Source: Mycolicibacterium komossense
Lineage (GTDB): Bacteria > Actinomycetota > Actinomycetes > Mycobacteriales > Mycobacteriaceae
Assembly: GCF_025822605.1 (NCBI RefSeq)
Contig: NZ_JACKTY010000029.1
Location: 127,236 to 191,235, forward strand
Direction: 5' to 3'
Length of the DNA: 64,000 bases
This document shows, in pieces, positions 9,523-18,230 of this stretch. The first letter of the stretch is position 1. The number at the start of each line of letters is the position of its first letter. The notes below the pieces were generated by a model that worked only from the letters and a program-made list of their open reading frames with translations, had not been told where the DNA came from and searched no databases. The position numbers and the translations under genes are program-made.

Positions 9523-9934
9523 CTGGCAGCAAGGTCAGCGCGTTCGCAACTTGGGCTCGCACAGCTTCGCGCAACGCTGTTGAATTTTCAGGCAGCCTAG
9601 GTGCATCACCCGGTTCAGCCAGCAGCGCAACAGGTTTCGCCAGACCATCGACAGCCACTGAGCCAACGGGCTGAAGAATAGTGCCAGGAAGAAGCGCTAT
9701 CTCCCGCTCATCAGGATGGCGGGCCAACTGAGCGATGCTGCGTCCGGTCATCGTCACAATCGCCACCAGTTGCTCGGCGGCGAAGTTTTCACTAGCAACC
9801 CTTGGATCAGCTGAGGTCGGTAAGACTTCCTGCAGAGTTATCACTGAAGTCATGCCTGCGCCAGTGGTTCCTCAATAGGTCACCCCAGGCGTGGCTGGAA
9901 GCGCGAGGATCGCGTCTATGAAACTCTGTGTCAT
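9482..9934 (-). pseudogene. ADP-ribosyltransferase (R-S-E type), catalytic Arg codon is TGA
   Basis: From ATG 9934 the frame reads MTQSFIDAILALPATPGVTY, then TGA at 9872–9874, then GTTGAGMTSVITLQEVLPTS and on to HSPGRFTPPQ-stop: 151 in-frame codons. The three motifs of an R-S-E ADP-ribosyltransferase are in order: VTY[stop]G where the family has YRG, PTSADPRVASENF as the STS-type strand, and HPDEREIALLPGT as the glutamate motif. CGA to TGA is one transition, so the nonsense codon replaces exactly the NAD-binding arginine. The start overlaps the preceding remnant (ATGA). A truncated protein started at ATG 9853 would lack the arginine. I call it an inactivated toxin gene. Confidence 0.7.
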
Positions 9935-10288
9935 CGTGTCGACCTAACCTCCTCGATCGCGGTGAGGGTGGCTGCGGCAGCTCGCCGCACAAACTCGGCG
10001 CCTCGCGCCTTTCCGTGCACATCCCACTGCCAGCTACCGACGTACGTCAATTCTGATTCCGGACGGCCTGGAAATCCAACCTCGATAATGTCGCTGTCAA
10101 CCAGCAGTGGCGAGGGCGCTGCAACTATGGAGTATCCCCACGACGATCTCAGGGGAATTGCCGGTATAGTCCGGAAATTCGCTTCGATTCCCGAAGAAAG
10201 AATAAGCGTCGTGGTCGTCGGCGACGAGTCGATCCTGGACAGTGTCGTCGCGGAGGGTGTCGTCGTTGTCGATGACGATCGGTTTCAT
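9931..10288 (-). pseudogene. Frameshifted small gene upstream of the ART remnant
   Basis: ATG 10288 follows GGGAGCGGGCAT and opens MKPIVIDNDDTLRDDTVQ..FPDYTGNSPEIVVG, which then runs into unlikely sequence and a stop near 10097. The adjacent frame takes over with APSPLLVDSDIIEVGFPGRPESELTYVGSWQWDVHGKARGAEFVRRAAAATLTAIEEVRSTR and stops at 9931–9933, overlapping the ART start as ATGA. Both halves look coding and join around 10120–10150, so a single-base indel in a gene of about 118 aa is the best reading. I do not recognise the family. Confidence 0.5.
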
Positions 10289-10403
10289 ATGCCCGCTCCC
10301 AGCGTTGTCACTTGTCCCAATCGAGTAGTCCTGCCGTCTGCGGGGACCTTCATCACGATTGAGCGCATGGAGACTTGGTCGCCGAGTCGAACGCACTACA
10401 ACT

Positions 10404-10667
10404 TTAACGTGGGATGCCTCGGTCAGAACCGGGGCGGAGGAATAGACGATCGTCTTGTTCGTGGCGGCGACATGATTCGGCGAAATCGATCGCTTGTTGC
10501 TCATCAGCCATAAAGTTTTCGTATTCTTCGTCGCTGATTTTGTAAGCTTCGATGTAATCGACCATGCTGTTACTTACCGGAATTGCCTCGAAATGTACGC
10601 CAGTCTCTCTATGGATACCCAACAGGTAACGATGTTCCCTCGAAATGTAGGTGTTATCGAATGTCAC
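10404..10667 (-). CDS. Candidate immunity protein coupled to the CpnT-like toxin
   Basis: 87 aa. The GTG start at 10667 overlaps the TGA stop of the toxin gene (GTGA), a classic coupled pair. The protein (MTFDNTYISREHRYLLGIHRETGVHFEAIPVSNSMVDYIEAYKISDEEYENFMADEQQAIDFAESCRRHEQDDRLF..) is soluble and acidic with no signal peptide. Small proteins of this look recur in actinobacteria, as far as I recall. Size, charge and coupling directly after a polymorphic toxin make immunity the natural inference. Function is not shown by any motif. Confidence 0.65.
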   Translation of the reverse strand: MTFDNTYISREHRYLLGIHRETGVHFEAIPVSNSMVDYIEAYKISDEEYENFMADEQQAIDFAESCRRHEQDDRLFLRPGSDRGIPR

Positions 10668-13378
10668 TTCGGCGCTCCATCATCTGGCTGGTTGTCATCA
10701 GGTCGTTTCGCTCCGCCTTCTGTCTGCGTCTCCCCAGTTAACGAGCCCCCGTTAGAGCCTCCGTCTCCAGGCAGTTCGGTCACCCTATAATCACTCCGGG
10801 GCACATCCCCGCCGGCGATCACGGCCTCCGGCATGCCCTTTGGCAGGAATCCCCCTGGAAGCCACTGCGAATTGGCACCCGCTTCGTTCCCGGATGGCAC
10901 ACGCAAATCATAGCTTCGTGGGTCGTCGATATCGACCCTCACGATATCGTATTCCTTGAAGAATCCATCGGGAAGGCCCAACGACTCTTCGATACGCCTG
11001 AGATCACCACCGGTTGCCGACATTAAATTGTCGAGCTCGGCGCTCGGAAAGACGAACGACGTACCATCCGTTTGCCCAATGCCCCATTGTTCCAAGTTAT
11101 CTCTAACCATAAATCGCGTAACACCCTGATCAAATCGCTCAAGATGTCTCTCGATCTGGTCCGGTGACAGATATTCGCTGGGATCCGGCCTGTGCCCCTT
11201 CTCTGTTGCCAAAATCTGGTCGCGAAGCTCGTCGGTGAGGCCATGACCGGGTTGGTCGTCATGCGAGTCGTTCCGATCGTGGGGGTCATGCGGATCGTGC
11301 GGATCGCTGGAGTCATGCGGACCGCTAAGGTCACGGTCGCCAGGCGGTGTGTGGTCACCGCCGGAACCCGGTCCATCACCGCCCATGCCCGGACCGTCAC
11401 CACCCGAACTGTGCAAGCCTCCAGATCCCTCACCAGAACCGTGTCCCGGACCTTCCCCACCCGGCCCGTGGCCATGCGAGGCGGCCCCGTCAACAGCTTC
11501 GGCACTGTGTGCGCCGACGCCTGCGGGAAGGAGGTCGTCCCCGGCGCCGCCGGCCGAGGACGCCATCCCGCCCAAGTCGGGCAGCTTCGGCACGCCTTCC
11601 CCAGCAGAACCTGCCGCCGAGGCCATCCCGCCCAGATCAGGCAACTTGGGTGCACCGGCCGCTCCCGCGCTCGGGCTTGTCACGGGCACCTCATGGCCAC
11701 CCGGGCTCGGGCCGGCTGTCGGCGCGGGGGCTGTTTCTGGAACTCCGTGGCCGCCTGGAGTCGGCGCACCCTCACCCGAAGCTGCCGGTGTCGACGGCGC
11801 CTCGTGCGGAGCAGTCGAAGGGGCCGCAGGCGGCCGGCTCTCGGTCGGCGAAGTCGGTCGCGGAGCTTCCGGCGGCAGTGACGACGGCTCAGCCGGACGC
11901 GGAGCGGGTGCCGGCGTGGGCTCGCCCGGGCGCGGAGCAGGGGCTGGCACGGGTTCTGCGGGTCGAGGAGCCGGAACTTCTGGAGTCGGCGGTCGAATTT
12001 CGGGCGCTTTAACTTCTGGCACCGCACCCGCAACCCGGTCTGCCACACCGGGAAGGTGGTCCGCGACGTTCTCGAGCGCCTTCGTGGCGTTGGCGACCTT
12101 GGCCTCCGCCCCGCCGGGAATGAAGAAGCTCCCCACATCGGTGACCGTGCGCCCCAACGCCTCGGCGGGATTCGTCGACCACATGTCCCAGTGCGACACG
12201 TCTTTGCCGACTTGTTTCCACAGGTCCAAGACCCCGGGAGCACCTTCACCGCCCAGGCCCACCAGCGGGGCCACACCCTCTACTTCTTTATTGAGGTCGC
12301 CGAAGAAGCCCTTGGGGTCGACCAGGGCCCGGATCTGGTTGTACTTCCAGGCATCCTCGGCAAGGCCGCCGACAATTTCGCCGGCCTCGAGTCCGACACC
12401 CTTGAACGCCTGACCCACCTGATTGATCGCCCGGCCCACATCTGTGCCGTGCAGGAACTGGTCCCACACCTTGTCGGCGACAGGGGCCAGCCCCGACATG
12501 ACGTTCTCGACCGCAGACACCTCGGTGGAGATCTGCGTCGCCAACGCCGACGCTTCGGCAGAAAAGCTGTCGACGACGGTCTTGATGTCGTCGGCGATCT
12601 GCTTGATCTCGTCTTCATCCTCGTCGGTGAGGATGTCCCAGATCTCCTTGATCCCGGTCATCGGATCGCAGATGCGCGAAAGGAGGTCGACGATCGCGGC
12701 ATGCGTGGCGTCGATCTGCCCGGCGTAGGTTGTCAACGTCGATGCCAGACTGGCGGTGGCGGACATGATTTGACTGGCGGCTGAGAGCGACGCCGGGAAC
12801 ATCTGCCCCATCATCTCGCCTTCGGGAATCTGTTGGGTACCAACGATTCCCAAGGGTCCAGCGGCACTCGCCTCAGTCACCAGCAGCTGCGTGCCGGCAG
12901 CCACCCAGGCGCCGGCGGCGCTGCGCAGTTTCGCCGAGTCACCGTTGGGCCAGATCATGCCGATGTACTTGGCGACCCACCCCCACCCCGCGGGCGCGGA
13001 GTCTCCGGCACCGACCGACGACGGTGCCGACGACGCCGAAATCTTGCCGTTCGCCGTCGGCGCGGGCAACGGCTGGGCCCGCCCCGAGACATCTGACTGC
13101 GCCTCGGCTATCGAGTAGTTGAACGCCGACATCCGCACGCCGTCACCGAGATTGACCAAACCGTTGCGGGCAGTGGCCATGCCTTTGAGCAGGGCGTCGG
13201 CCGACCGGTCGTAGGCGTTACCCATAGCTTCACCGACCGGGTCGTTGCCGCACATCGACCCGCAACCCGACAGGGTCCCGCTCAGCGTCGACAACGTCAG
13301 ACCGATGTCCTTGCCGACATCGACCAGGGAAGCCCCCGCGCCGTCGAGCGCAGCGGGATCAACGATCAGCGGAGCCAT
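10664..13378 (-). CDS. CpnT-like ESX-secreted polymorphic toxin
   Basis: 904 aa. Residues 1–~100 (MAPLIVDPAALDGAGASLVDVG..GDGVRMSAFNYSIAEAQSDVSG) closely resemble the N-terminus of M. tuberculosis CpnT. An ESX-type helical channel-like region runs to about residue 440. A Pro/Ala-rich linker with PAPAPRP repeats follows, then two KLPDLGGMAS repeats and a Gly/His/Asp-rich stretch (SDPHDPHDPHDRND). The C-terminal domain, about 713–860, has LGLPDGFFKEYDIVRVDIDD and VPSGNEAGAN..WLPGGFLPKGMPEAVI; it is not the TNT NAD-glycohydrolase and I do not recognise its activity. A low-complexity acidic tail ends the protein. It lies 3 nt after esxE, matching the esxF–esxE–cpnT–immunity order of M. tuberculosis. 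Confidence 0.85.
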   Translation of the reverse strand: MAPLIVDPAALDGAGASLVDVGKDIGLTLSTLSGTLSGCGSMCGNDPVGEAMGNAYDRSADALLKGMATARNGLVNLGDGVRMSAFNYSIAEAQSDVSGRAQPLPAPTANGKISASSAPSSVGAGDSAPAGWGWVAKYIGMIWPNGDSAKLRSAAGAWVAAGTQLLVTEASAAGPLGIVGTQQIPEGEMMGQMFPASLSAASQIMSATASLASTLTTYAGQIDATHAAIVDLLSRICDPMTGIKEIWDILTDEDEDEIKQIADDIKTVVDSFSAEASALATQISTEVSAVENVMSGLAPVADKVWDQFLHGTDVGRAINQVGQAFKGVGLEAGEIVGGLAEDAWKYNQIRALVDPKGFFGDLNKEVEGVAPLVGLGGEGAPGVLDLWKQVGKDVSHWDMWSTNPAEALGRTVTDVGSFFIPGGAEAKVANATKALENVADHLPGVADRVAGAVPEVKAPEIRPPTPEVPAPRPAEPVPAPAPRPGEPTPAPAPRPAEPSSLPPEAPRPTSPTESRPPAAPSTAPHEAPSTPAASGEGAPTPGGHGVPETAPAPTAGPSPGGHEVPVTSPSAGAAGAPKLPDLGGMASAAGSAGEGVPKLPDLGGMASSAGGAGDDLLPAGVGAHSAEAVDGAASHGHGPGGEGPGHGSGEGSGGLHSSGGDGPGMGGDGPGSGGDHTPPGDRDLSGPHDSSDPHDPHDPHDRNDSHDDQPGHGLTDELRDQILATEKGHRPDPSEYLSPDQIERHLERFDQGVTRFMVRDNLEQWGIGQTDGTSFVFPSAELDNLMSATGGDLRRIEESLGLPDGFFKEYDIVRVDIDDPRSYDLRVPSGNEAGANSQWLPGGFLPKGMPEAVIAGGDVPRSDYRVTELPGDGGSNGGSLTGETQTEGGAKRPDDNQPDDGAPK
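11562..11681 (-). repeat. 60-bp tandem repeat inside the toxin linker
   Basis: Two 60-bp units (starting 11562 and 11622) encode successive copies of VPKLPDLGGMAS-type peptide. They begin with near-identical 26-mers that differ at about four positions. The repeat sits in the linker before the His/Asp-rich region and could allow slippage or recombination of the toxin tip. Confidence 0.7.
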
Positions 13379-13381
13379 CGC

Positions 13382-13675
13382 CTACGTGGACCACATCTTC
13401 TGATTCGCCGCGATCACAGCCGTGTAGTTGCCGTGTGCACCCGAACCGGCCTTGTGCAGCTGGTCGAGCGCCTCACGCATCATCGCCGCTCCCCTGGTCC
13501 AGCGATCGTGGGCTTCGGTGTGAGCCGCCGCTCCCTCTCCCGACCACCTGACATGCAGGTTCTTGACCGTCGTGTCGATCTCGCTGAGCAGTGCTTCGGC
13601 CGTGCGCTGAAAGTCGGTCATCCGGTCCAGCGCGTCGGCGATCACCTCTGGATCCACAGCGAACTGCTCAGCCAC
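13382..13675 (-). CDS. esxE: WXG100-family EsxE-like protein
   Basis: 97 aa from GTG 13675, which overlaps the end of esxF by 8 nt. It is a two-helix WXG100 fold with the turn motif RWSGEG (W44-S-G46) in place of WXG, and a long C-terminal helix with HDRWTRGAAMMREALDQL. It pairs with the upstream EsxF-like protein. By analogy with M. tuberculosis EsxE/EsxF it would form a heterodimer needed for secretion and surface exposure of the CpnT channel/toxin. The assignment rests on position and fold-level pattern. Confidence 0.8.
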   Translation of the reverse strand: MAEQFAVDPEVIADALDRMTDFQRTAEALLSEIDTTVKNLHVRWSGEGAAAHTEAHDRWTRGAAMMREALDQLHKAGSGAHGNYTAVIAANQKMWST

Positions 13676-13982
13676 GATAAACCCCGCGCAGGTTCTCCCC
13701 CGAAGCCTGTTCCTGGTCCTCGTAGCCTTTGCCGGCCTCGCCCAACAGATGGGCCATCGCCGCCAGGCCCTTCTCCACTTCGTCGGCACCCTGGTGCCAC
13801 TTGGTCCAGACATCTGAGTAGGAACCCCCCGACGCGCCCTGCCAGGTCGCCAACATCGAGGTCACGGTGCCGTCCAAGGACTTCAGCTGCGCAAGCAGGT
13901 GGTCCGACGCCGCCGACAGCGCTTCACAGGTCGCCGCCAGAACGGCGGGGTCTACCTTCAGTTCTTCCCCGCTATCGGCCAT
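13668..13982 (-). CDS. esxF: WXG100-family EsxF-like protein
   Basis: 104 aa from ATG 13982. The WXG motif is WQG at residues 47–49 (SMLATWQGASGGSYSDVWTKW), followed by a long helix. It is first gene of the esxF–esxE–cpnT unit. There is no ribosome-binding site before the ATG, but a good promoter sits so close that the message is probably leaderless. It lies 109 bp downstream of lpqB on the same strand, so read-through from mtrAB–lpqB is also possible. Confidence 0.82.
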   Translation of the reverse strand: MADSGEELKVDPAVLAATCEALSAASDHLLAQLKSLDGTVTSMLATWQGASGGSYSDVWTKWHQGADEVEKGLAAMAHLLGEAGKGYEDQEQASGENLRGVYRG

Positions 13983-13988
13983 AACGCG

Positions 13989-14017
13989 AGGCTAGCTACC
14001 CGACCGCATCATCTCAA
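13989..14017 (-). promoter_or_regulatory. Predicted leaderless promoter of esxF–esxE–toxin operon
   Basis: On the minus strand TTGAGA (14012–14017), a 17-nt spacer and TAGCCT (13989–13994) lead to the esxF ATG 6 nt later. TANNNT fits the mycobacterial -10 consensus and the spacing places transcription start at or next to the A of ATG. No Shine–Dalgarno is present, consistent with a leaderless mRNA. Confidence 0.55.
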
Positions 14018-14091
14018 TTCACCTTTGCCGCGTGACCTGACTCGGCCGCCGGGGAGGGCGCGCGGCCACCCGGCCGTCCAGCGAAGCCACC

Positions 14092-15867
14092 TCAGCCTGG
14101 TAACACCGGCTCCGCACCGGGAAGCAGGAACGGTCGCACCTCCGACCAAGCCTGGTCGTCTTCGGCACCCGAACCCGAAAGTTGTTTGACGCCACGCTGA
14201 TCCGCGACATACACCGTCGAAGGACTGGCCGCCACCGTCGTCACGGGCATCTGCAGATTGCGGCTGGGACCGTCGGAGTTGACCCCGTCGAGGTTCACAT
14301 ACGACACGGGGTGGGTGGGGTCGTTGCGGCTGACCACGATGTCGTCGCCAGTCCGCCACGACAGCGATACCACCGAGGAACCCAGCCCATATCCGAGGCG
14401 GCGCGGATAGGTCAGCGCGAATTCGCCGCCAGAAGTCTGCGCCACCCCAGCCAGAATCACTTGGCCCTCGACGACCATCGCGGCACGCGTGCCATCACGC
14501 GACAATTGCAGGTCGGCGATCGCACCGGGGAACTTCGTGGACACCGCGGTCGAATCGACCGGAATTCTGGCCGGCTGACCTGACGCCGCCTCTCTGATCA
14601 CCCGCACCACGTTGTTGCCGTCGACCACCAGCCACACCGCCTGGTCAAGCGCCCAGGTTGGACGGGAGAGGCTGCGCGCATCGGTGGCCGGCACCGCTAC
14701 TCCGCCGCTGTCACCGATCCACAATTCCGACGCCATATCCGGGGCACCGGCCCGCAGCGTCACCACCGAAGCCACCTGATGCCCGTCGCGCGAGAGCGCC
14801 GCCAAGATCTGGTCCTGCATCTGCCCGAACGTTCCCGGCACCCGGGTCGACCGCTGACCGTCCAGGAACATCAGGAATCCGCCGACCAGCGCATGCAGCC
14901 CGGCCGACGCACCGTCGGCCGCACCCGGATCCGTGGCTGCGACGTCGGAGGTGTCCCAGCCGTCGGCGAAGCGATCGTCGAGCGCGGCGCCATCGGCGCT
15001 GATGACATACGGACCCTTGATGTCGGCACGCGCGAGCGTCCAGATGATCTGCGCGGCAAGCAGTTGCCGACTATGAGGATCGGTGGTGGACAGGTTCTCC
15101 AGTTCGATCCGCGCGCCCCCGTACCCGCGTCCGATCCCGGTCTTGCCGCCATCGGCGCGGGTCACCGGTCCCCGCAGCCGCAGCGGCGGCCCCAGCATGT
15201 TGCGCACCGTGTCATTCATCTCCGGGCGCGGTCCGGTAATCAGTTTCGACACCAGTTCGGTGGCCAGCTGATCAGGGTCGGAGACTGCAACGTAACGAGG
15301 ATCGGGCACCACCGTCTTGCCCGTGGGGTCGACGAAGTACAGCGTGTGCCGCTTATAGGTTTCCTGGAACTGTTGCCAGTCCAGGAAAACGCCGTTGGGT
15401 AATTTGTCGATCCGCCAGCCGTCGGTGGTTTTCACCAACTCGATTTGGCCCGGGTCGGGCAGTGCCCCCTCGGCGGTCTCGAAGACGCCGATATCGGAGA
15501 GCGAGCCGAGCATATCGGCCTGCATGGTGACCGAAACCCGATCAGCACCGCGAGTCTCGACAAACACCACCTGATCGATCAGCAGGGCGCTACCGGCATC
15601 GTCCCAGGCGTTGGACGCCGACTCGGTGAGGAACTGTCTGGCCGCCAAGTGCCGGTTACCGGGATCAGCGGTGGCCTTGAGGAATTCACGCAGCAGCAGA
15701 TCGGGATCCATCCCCGGTGTCGGCTTGGGCAGGCTCGGCGGCGCCGGCAGATCCACGGTGCCGATCGCTTGCGGTGCAGACGAACTGGGTACGCCCGCAC
15801 ATCCAGCCAGCGACGTCGTGCAGAACGCCAGCACGCCAACCACCAGCAGGGTCAGCCAGCGCTTCAC
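14092..15867 (-). CDS. lpqB: Lipoprotein LpqB (MtrAB-associated)
   Basis: 591 aa. A GTG at 15867 overlaps the mtrB stop and gives [25 protein letters not shown], a signal peptide with lipobox LAGC. The body has the GerMN-like domain and beta-propeller-like C-terminal half expected of LpqB. LpqB is an outer-face lipoprotein that interacts with the MtrB sensor and influences MtrA phosphorylation, division and resistance. The frame extends upstream inside mtrB but that part is not coding for LpqB. The gene is the third member of the mtrA–mtrB–lpqB operon. Confidence 0.95.
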   Translation of the reverse strand: MKRWLTLLVVGVLAFCTTSLAGCAGVPSSSAPQAIGTVDLPAPPSLPKPTPGMDPDLLLREFLKATADPGNRHLAARQFLTESASNAWDDAGSALLIDQVVFVETRGADRVSVTMQADMLGSLSDIGVFETAEGALPDPGQIELVKTTDGWRIDKLPNGVFLDWQQFQETYKRHTLYFVDPTGKTVVPDPRYVAVSDPDQLATELVSKLITGPRPEMNDTVRNMLGPPLRLRGPVTRADGGKTGIGRGYGGARIELENLSTTDPHSRQLLAAQIIWTLARADIKGPYVISADGAALDDRFADGWDTSDVAATDPGAADGASAGLHALVGGFLMFLDGQRSTRVPGTFGQMQDQILAALSRDGHQVASVVTLRAGAPDMASELWIGDSGGVAVPATDARSLSRPTWALDQAVWLVVDGNNVVRVIREAASGQPARIPVDSTAVSTKFPGAIADLQLSRDGTRAAMVVEGQVILAGVAQTSGGEFALTYPRRLGYGLGSSVVSLSWRTGDDIVVSRNDPTHPVSYVNLDGVNSDGPSRNLQMPVTTVAASPSTVYVADQRGVKQLSGSGAEDDQAWSEVRPFLLPGAEPVLPG

Positions 15868-17543
15868 ACGGTCTCCCCTGCGGGTTCGCGGTCGCGTTGA
15901 CGCACCTGGTTGGCGGCTTTCGCCGAATCCCTGCGGTCGTTGCGCTCCGCCGCAATGGGTTTCATCGGTAGCGGACTCGTCGTCACTTTGTGCCCACGGA
16001 CCAACGGCAGGGTGAGCCGGAAGCAGGCGCCTTTGCCTGGCTCGCCCCACGCCTCGAGCCGGCCCTGGTGCAGTCGCGCATCCTCGATGCTGATCGCCAG
16101 GCCCAGACCTGTGCCCCCCGAGCGGCGGACCCGCGACGGGTCTGACCGCCAGAACCGGCTGAACACCAGCTTCTCCTCGCCGGGACGCAGCCCGACACCG
16201 TAGTCGCGGACGGTCACCGCGACGGTGTCTTCGTCGGCAGCCATCCGGATCCGCACCGGCCTGCGCTCGGCATGGTCGATCGCGTTGGCGATCAGGTTGC
16301 GCAGAATGCGCTCGACGCGCCGCGCGTCGACCTCGGCGATCACCTCGTCCTCAGGCATCTCGACCAACAACTCGATGCCGGCGTCATCGGCGAGGTGCCC
16401 CACATTGCTCAGTGCGCTGTTGACCGTCGAACGCAGGTCCACCGCCTCGACCGACAGCTCGGCCACTCCGGCGTCGTGCCGGGAGATCTCCAGCAAATCA
16501 GTCAGCAGGGTTTCGAACCGATCCAGCTCGTTGACCATCAGCTCGGTGGATCGCCGCAACGCCGGGTCGAGCTCTTCACTGTGGTCGTAAATCAGGTCGG
16601 CCGCCATCCGCACCGTCGTCAGCGGGGTGCGCAACTCATGGCTGACGTCGGAGGTGAACCGGCGCTGCAGGTTCCCGAACTCCTCAAGCTGGGTGATCTG
16701 CCGTGACAGGCTCTCAGCCATGTCGTTGAACGAGACCGCCAGTCGCGCCATATCGTCCTCGCCGCGCACGGGCATCCGCTCGGTCAGGTGTCCTTCGGCA
16801 AAGCGCTCGGCGATCCGCGACGCCGAACGCACCGGCAGCACCACCTGCCGCGACACCAGCACCGCGATGCTGGCCAGCAGAACCAGCAGCACCAGGCCGC
16901 CGGTGGCCATCGTGCCGCGCACCAGCGAGATGGTGCTCTCTTCACTGGTCAGCGGAAAGATCAGGTAAACCTCGAGGTTCATCACCCGCGAGGACGTCGG
17001 GCTACCGATGATCAGCGCCGGCCCGGAGAAGCCGTCGGTGCGCACCGTGGCGTACTGGTAGCTCACCTGCCCGGCTTTGACGAAGTCGCGCAACGTCTTC
17101 GGCACCTCGTCGATGGGGCCGGCGGCGGTCGCAGCCCGCGGTCCGTCGCCGGGCACCGCCAGCACCGCGTCGAACGTTCCGGCCAGGCCACCGCCGGCGG
17201 CGGGATCGGTTTTCGACGTCAGTGTGTTGCGCGCCAGTTGCAGGCTGCTGTCCAGTGAGCGGGTCTCCTCACCGCCGACGATGCCGCTGACGGTGTTGCG
17301 GGCACGCTCGATCTCCTCGGTGGCGGCGCGCACCTTCACTTCGAGGATGCGGTCGGTGATCTGGCTGGTCAGGACGAAGCCGAGCACCATGATCACGGCG
17401 AGCGACAGCCCGAGCGTCAGAACCACCACCCGCAGTTGCAGCGAGCGCCGCCACGCTACGCCGACAGCTCGACTCAGCGCACTCAGACCGCGCAGTAAAG
17501 GTGCCGACCGCCGGTGGATGCGCCGATTCGAGCGGAGGATCAT
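15864..17543 (-). CDS. mtrB: Sensor histidine kinase MtrB
   Basis: 559 aa. TM1 is about residues 38–60, an extracytoplasmic sensor runs ~61–211 and TM2 is ~212–231. A HAMP domain follows (~232–285), then HisKA with phosphoacceptor His302 in [13 protein letters not shown]. The HATPase_c N, D/F and G boxes include [12 protein letters not shown] and [12 protein letters not shown]. It starts directly after the mtrA stop (ATG 17543, stop TAA 17544–17546). It phosphorylates MtrA to coordinate replication, division and cell-wall hydrolases. Confidence 0.97.
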   Translation of the reverse strand: MILRSNRRIHRRSAPLLRGLSALSRAVGVAWRRSLQLRVVVLTLGLSLAVIMVLGFVLTSQITDRILEVKVRAATEEIERARNTVSGIVGGEETRSLDSSLQLARNTLTSKTDPAAGGGLAGTFDAVLAVPGDGPRAATAAGPIDEVPKTLRDFVKAGQVSYQYATVRTDGFSGPALIIGSPTSSRVMNLEVYLIFPLTSEESTISLVRGTMATGGLVLLVLLASIAVLVSRQVVLPVRSASRIAERFAEGHLTERMPVRGEDDMARLAVSFNDMAESLSRQITQLEEFGNLQRRFTSDVSHELRTPLTTVRMAADLIYDHSEELDPALRRSTELMVNELDRFETLLTDLLEISRHDAGVAELSVEAVDLRSTVNSALSNVGHLADDAGIELLVEMPEDEVIAEVDARRVERILRNLIANAIDHAERRPVRIRMAADEDTVAVTVRDYGVGLRPGEEKLVFSRFWRSDPSRVRRSGGTGLGLAISIEDARLHQGRLEAWGEPGKGACFRLTLPLVRGHKVTTSPLPMKPIAAERNDRRDSAKAANQVRQRDREPAGETV

Positions 17544-18230
17544 TTACGGCGGCCCGGCCTTGTAACCAACACCTCGAACGGTCAGCACGACCTGGGGGTT
17601 CTCCGGGTCCTTCTCGACCTTGGCCCGCAACCGCTGCACGTGCACGTTCACCAACCGGGTGTCGGCGGGGTGCCGGTATCCCCACACCTGTTCGAGCAGC
17701 ACATCACGAGTAAACACCTGGCGCGGTTTGCGTGCCAGCGCCACCAGCAGGTCGAACTCCAGCGGGGTGAGCGAAATCTGCTCCCCCAGCCGGGTCACCT
17801 TGTGGGCGGGAACGTCGATGTCGACGTCGGCGATGGACAGCATCTCCGCGGGTTCGTCTTCGTTGCGGCGCAGCCTGGCCCGGACACGGGCCACCAGTTC
17901 CTTCGGCTTGAACGGCTTCATCACATAGTCGTCGGCACCGGACTCCAGACCCAGCACGACGTCGACGGTGTCGGTCTTGGCGGTCAGCATCACGATCGGC
18001 ACGCCGGAGTCCGCCCGCAGCACCCGGCACACGTCGATGCCGTTCATGCCGGGCAACATCAGGTCCAGCAGCACCAAGTCGGGTCGCAATTCACGGACCG
18101 CGGTGAGCGCCTGGGTGCCGTCACCGACAACCGCGGTGTCGAAACCCTCTCCGCGCAAAACGATGGTGAGCATCTCGGCCAGCGACGCGTCATCATCGAT
18201 GACCAGAATCCTTTGCCTCATGGAGTCCAT
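17544..18230 (-). CDS. mtrA: Response regulator MtrA
   Basis: 228 aa, the exact length of M. tuberculosis MtrA. The receiver domain starts MDSMRQRILVIDDDASLAEML with phosphoacceptor Asp56 (LVLLDLMLPG). An OmpR/PhoB winged helix follows with VWGYRHPADTRLVNVHVQRLR. Frames upstream of ATG 18230 stay open but do not resemble the family, so the ATG is kept. MtrA is essential in mycobacteria and acts with MtrB and LpqB encoded immediately downstream. Confidence 0.98.
   Translation of the reverse strand: MDSMRQRILVIDDDASLAEMLTIVLRGEGFDTAVVGDGTQALTAVRELRPDLVLLDLMLPGMNGIDVCRVLRADSGVPIVMLTAKTDTVDVVLGLESGADDYVMKPFKPKELVARVRARLRRNEDEPAEMLSIADVDIDVPAHKVTRLGEQISLTPLEFDLLVALARKPRQVFTRDVLLEQVWGYRHPADTRLVNVHVQRLRAKVEKDPENPQVVLTVRGVGYKAGPP

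Noticed and set aside
9872..9874. Selenocysteine insertion at the TGA of the ART gene
   Set aside because: The position is the catalytic arginine of the family and no SECIS-like hairpin was evident just downstream; a nonsense mutation is simpler.
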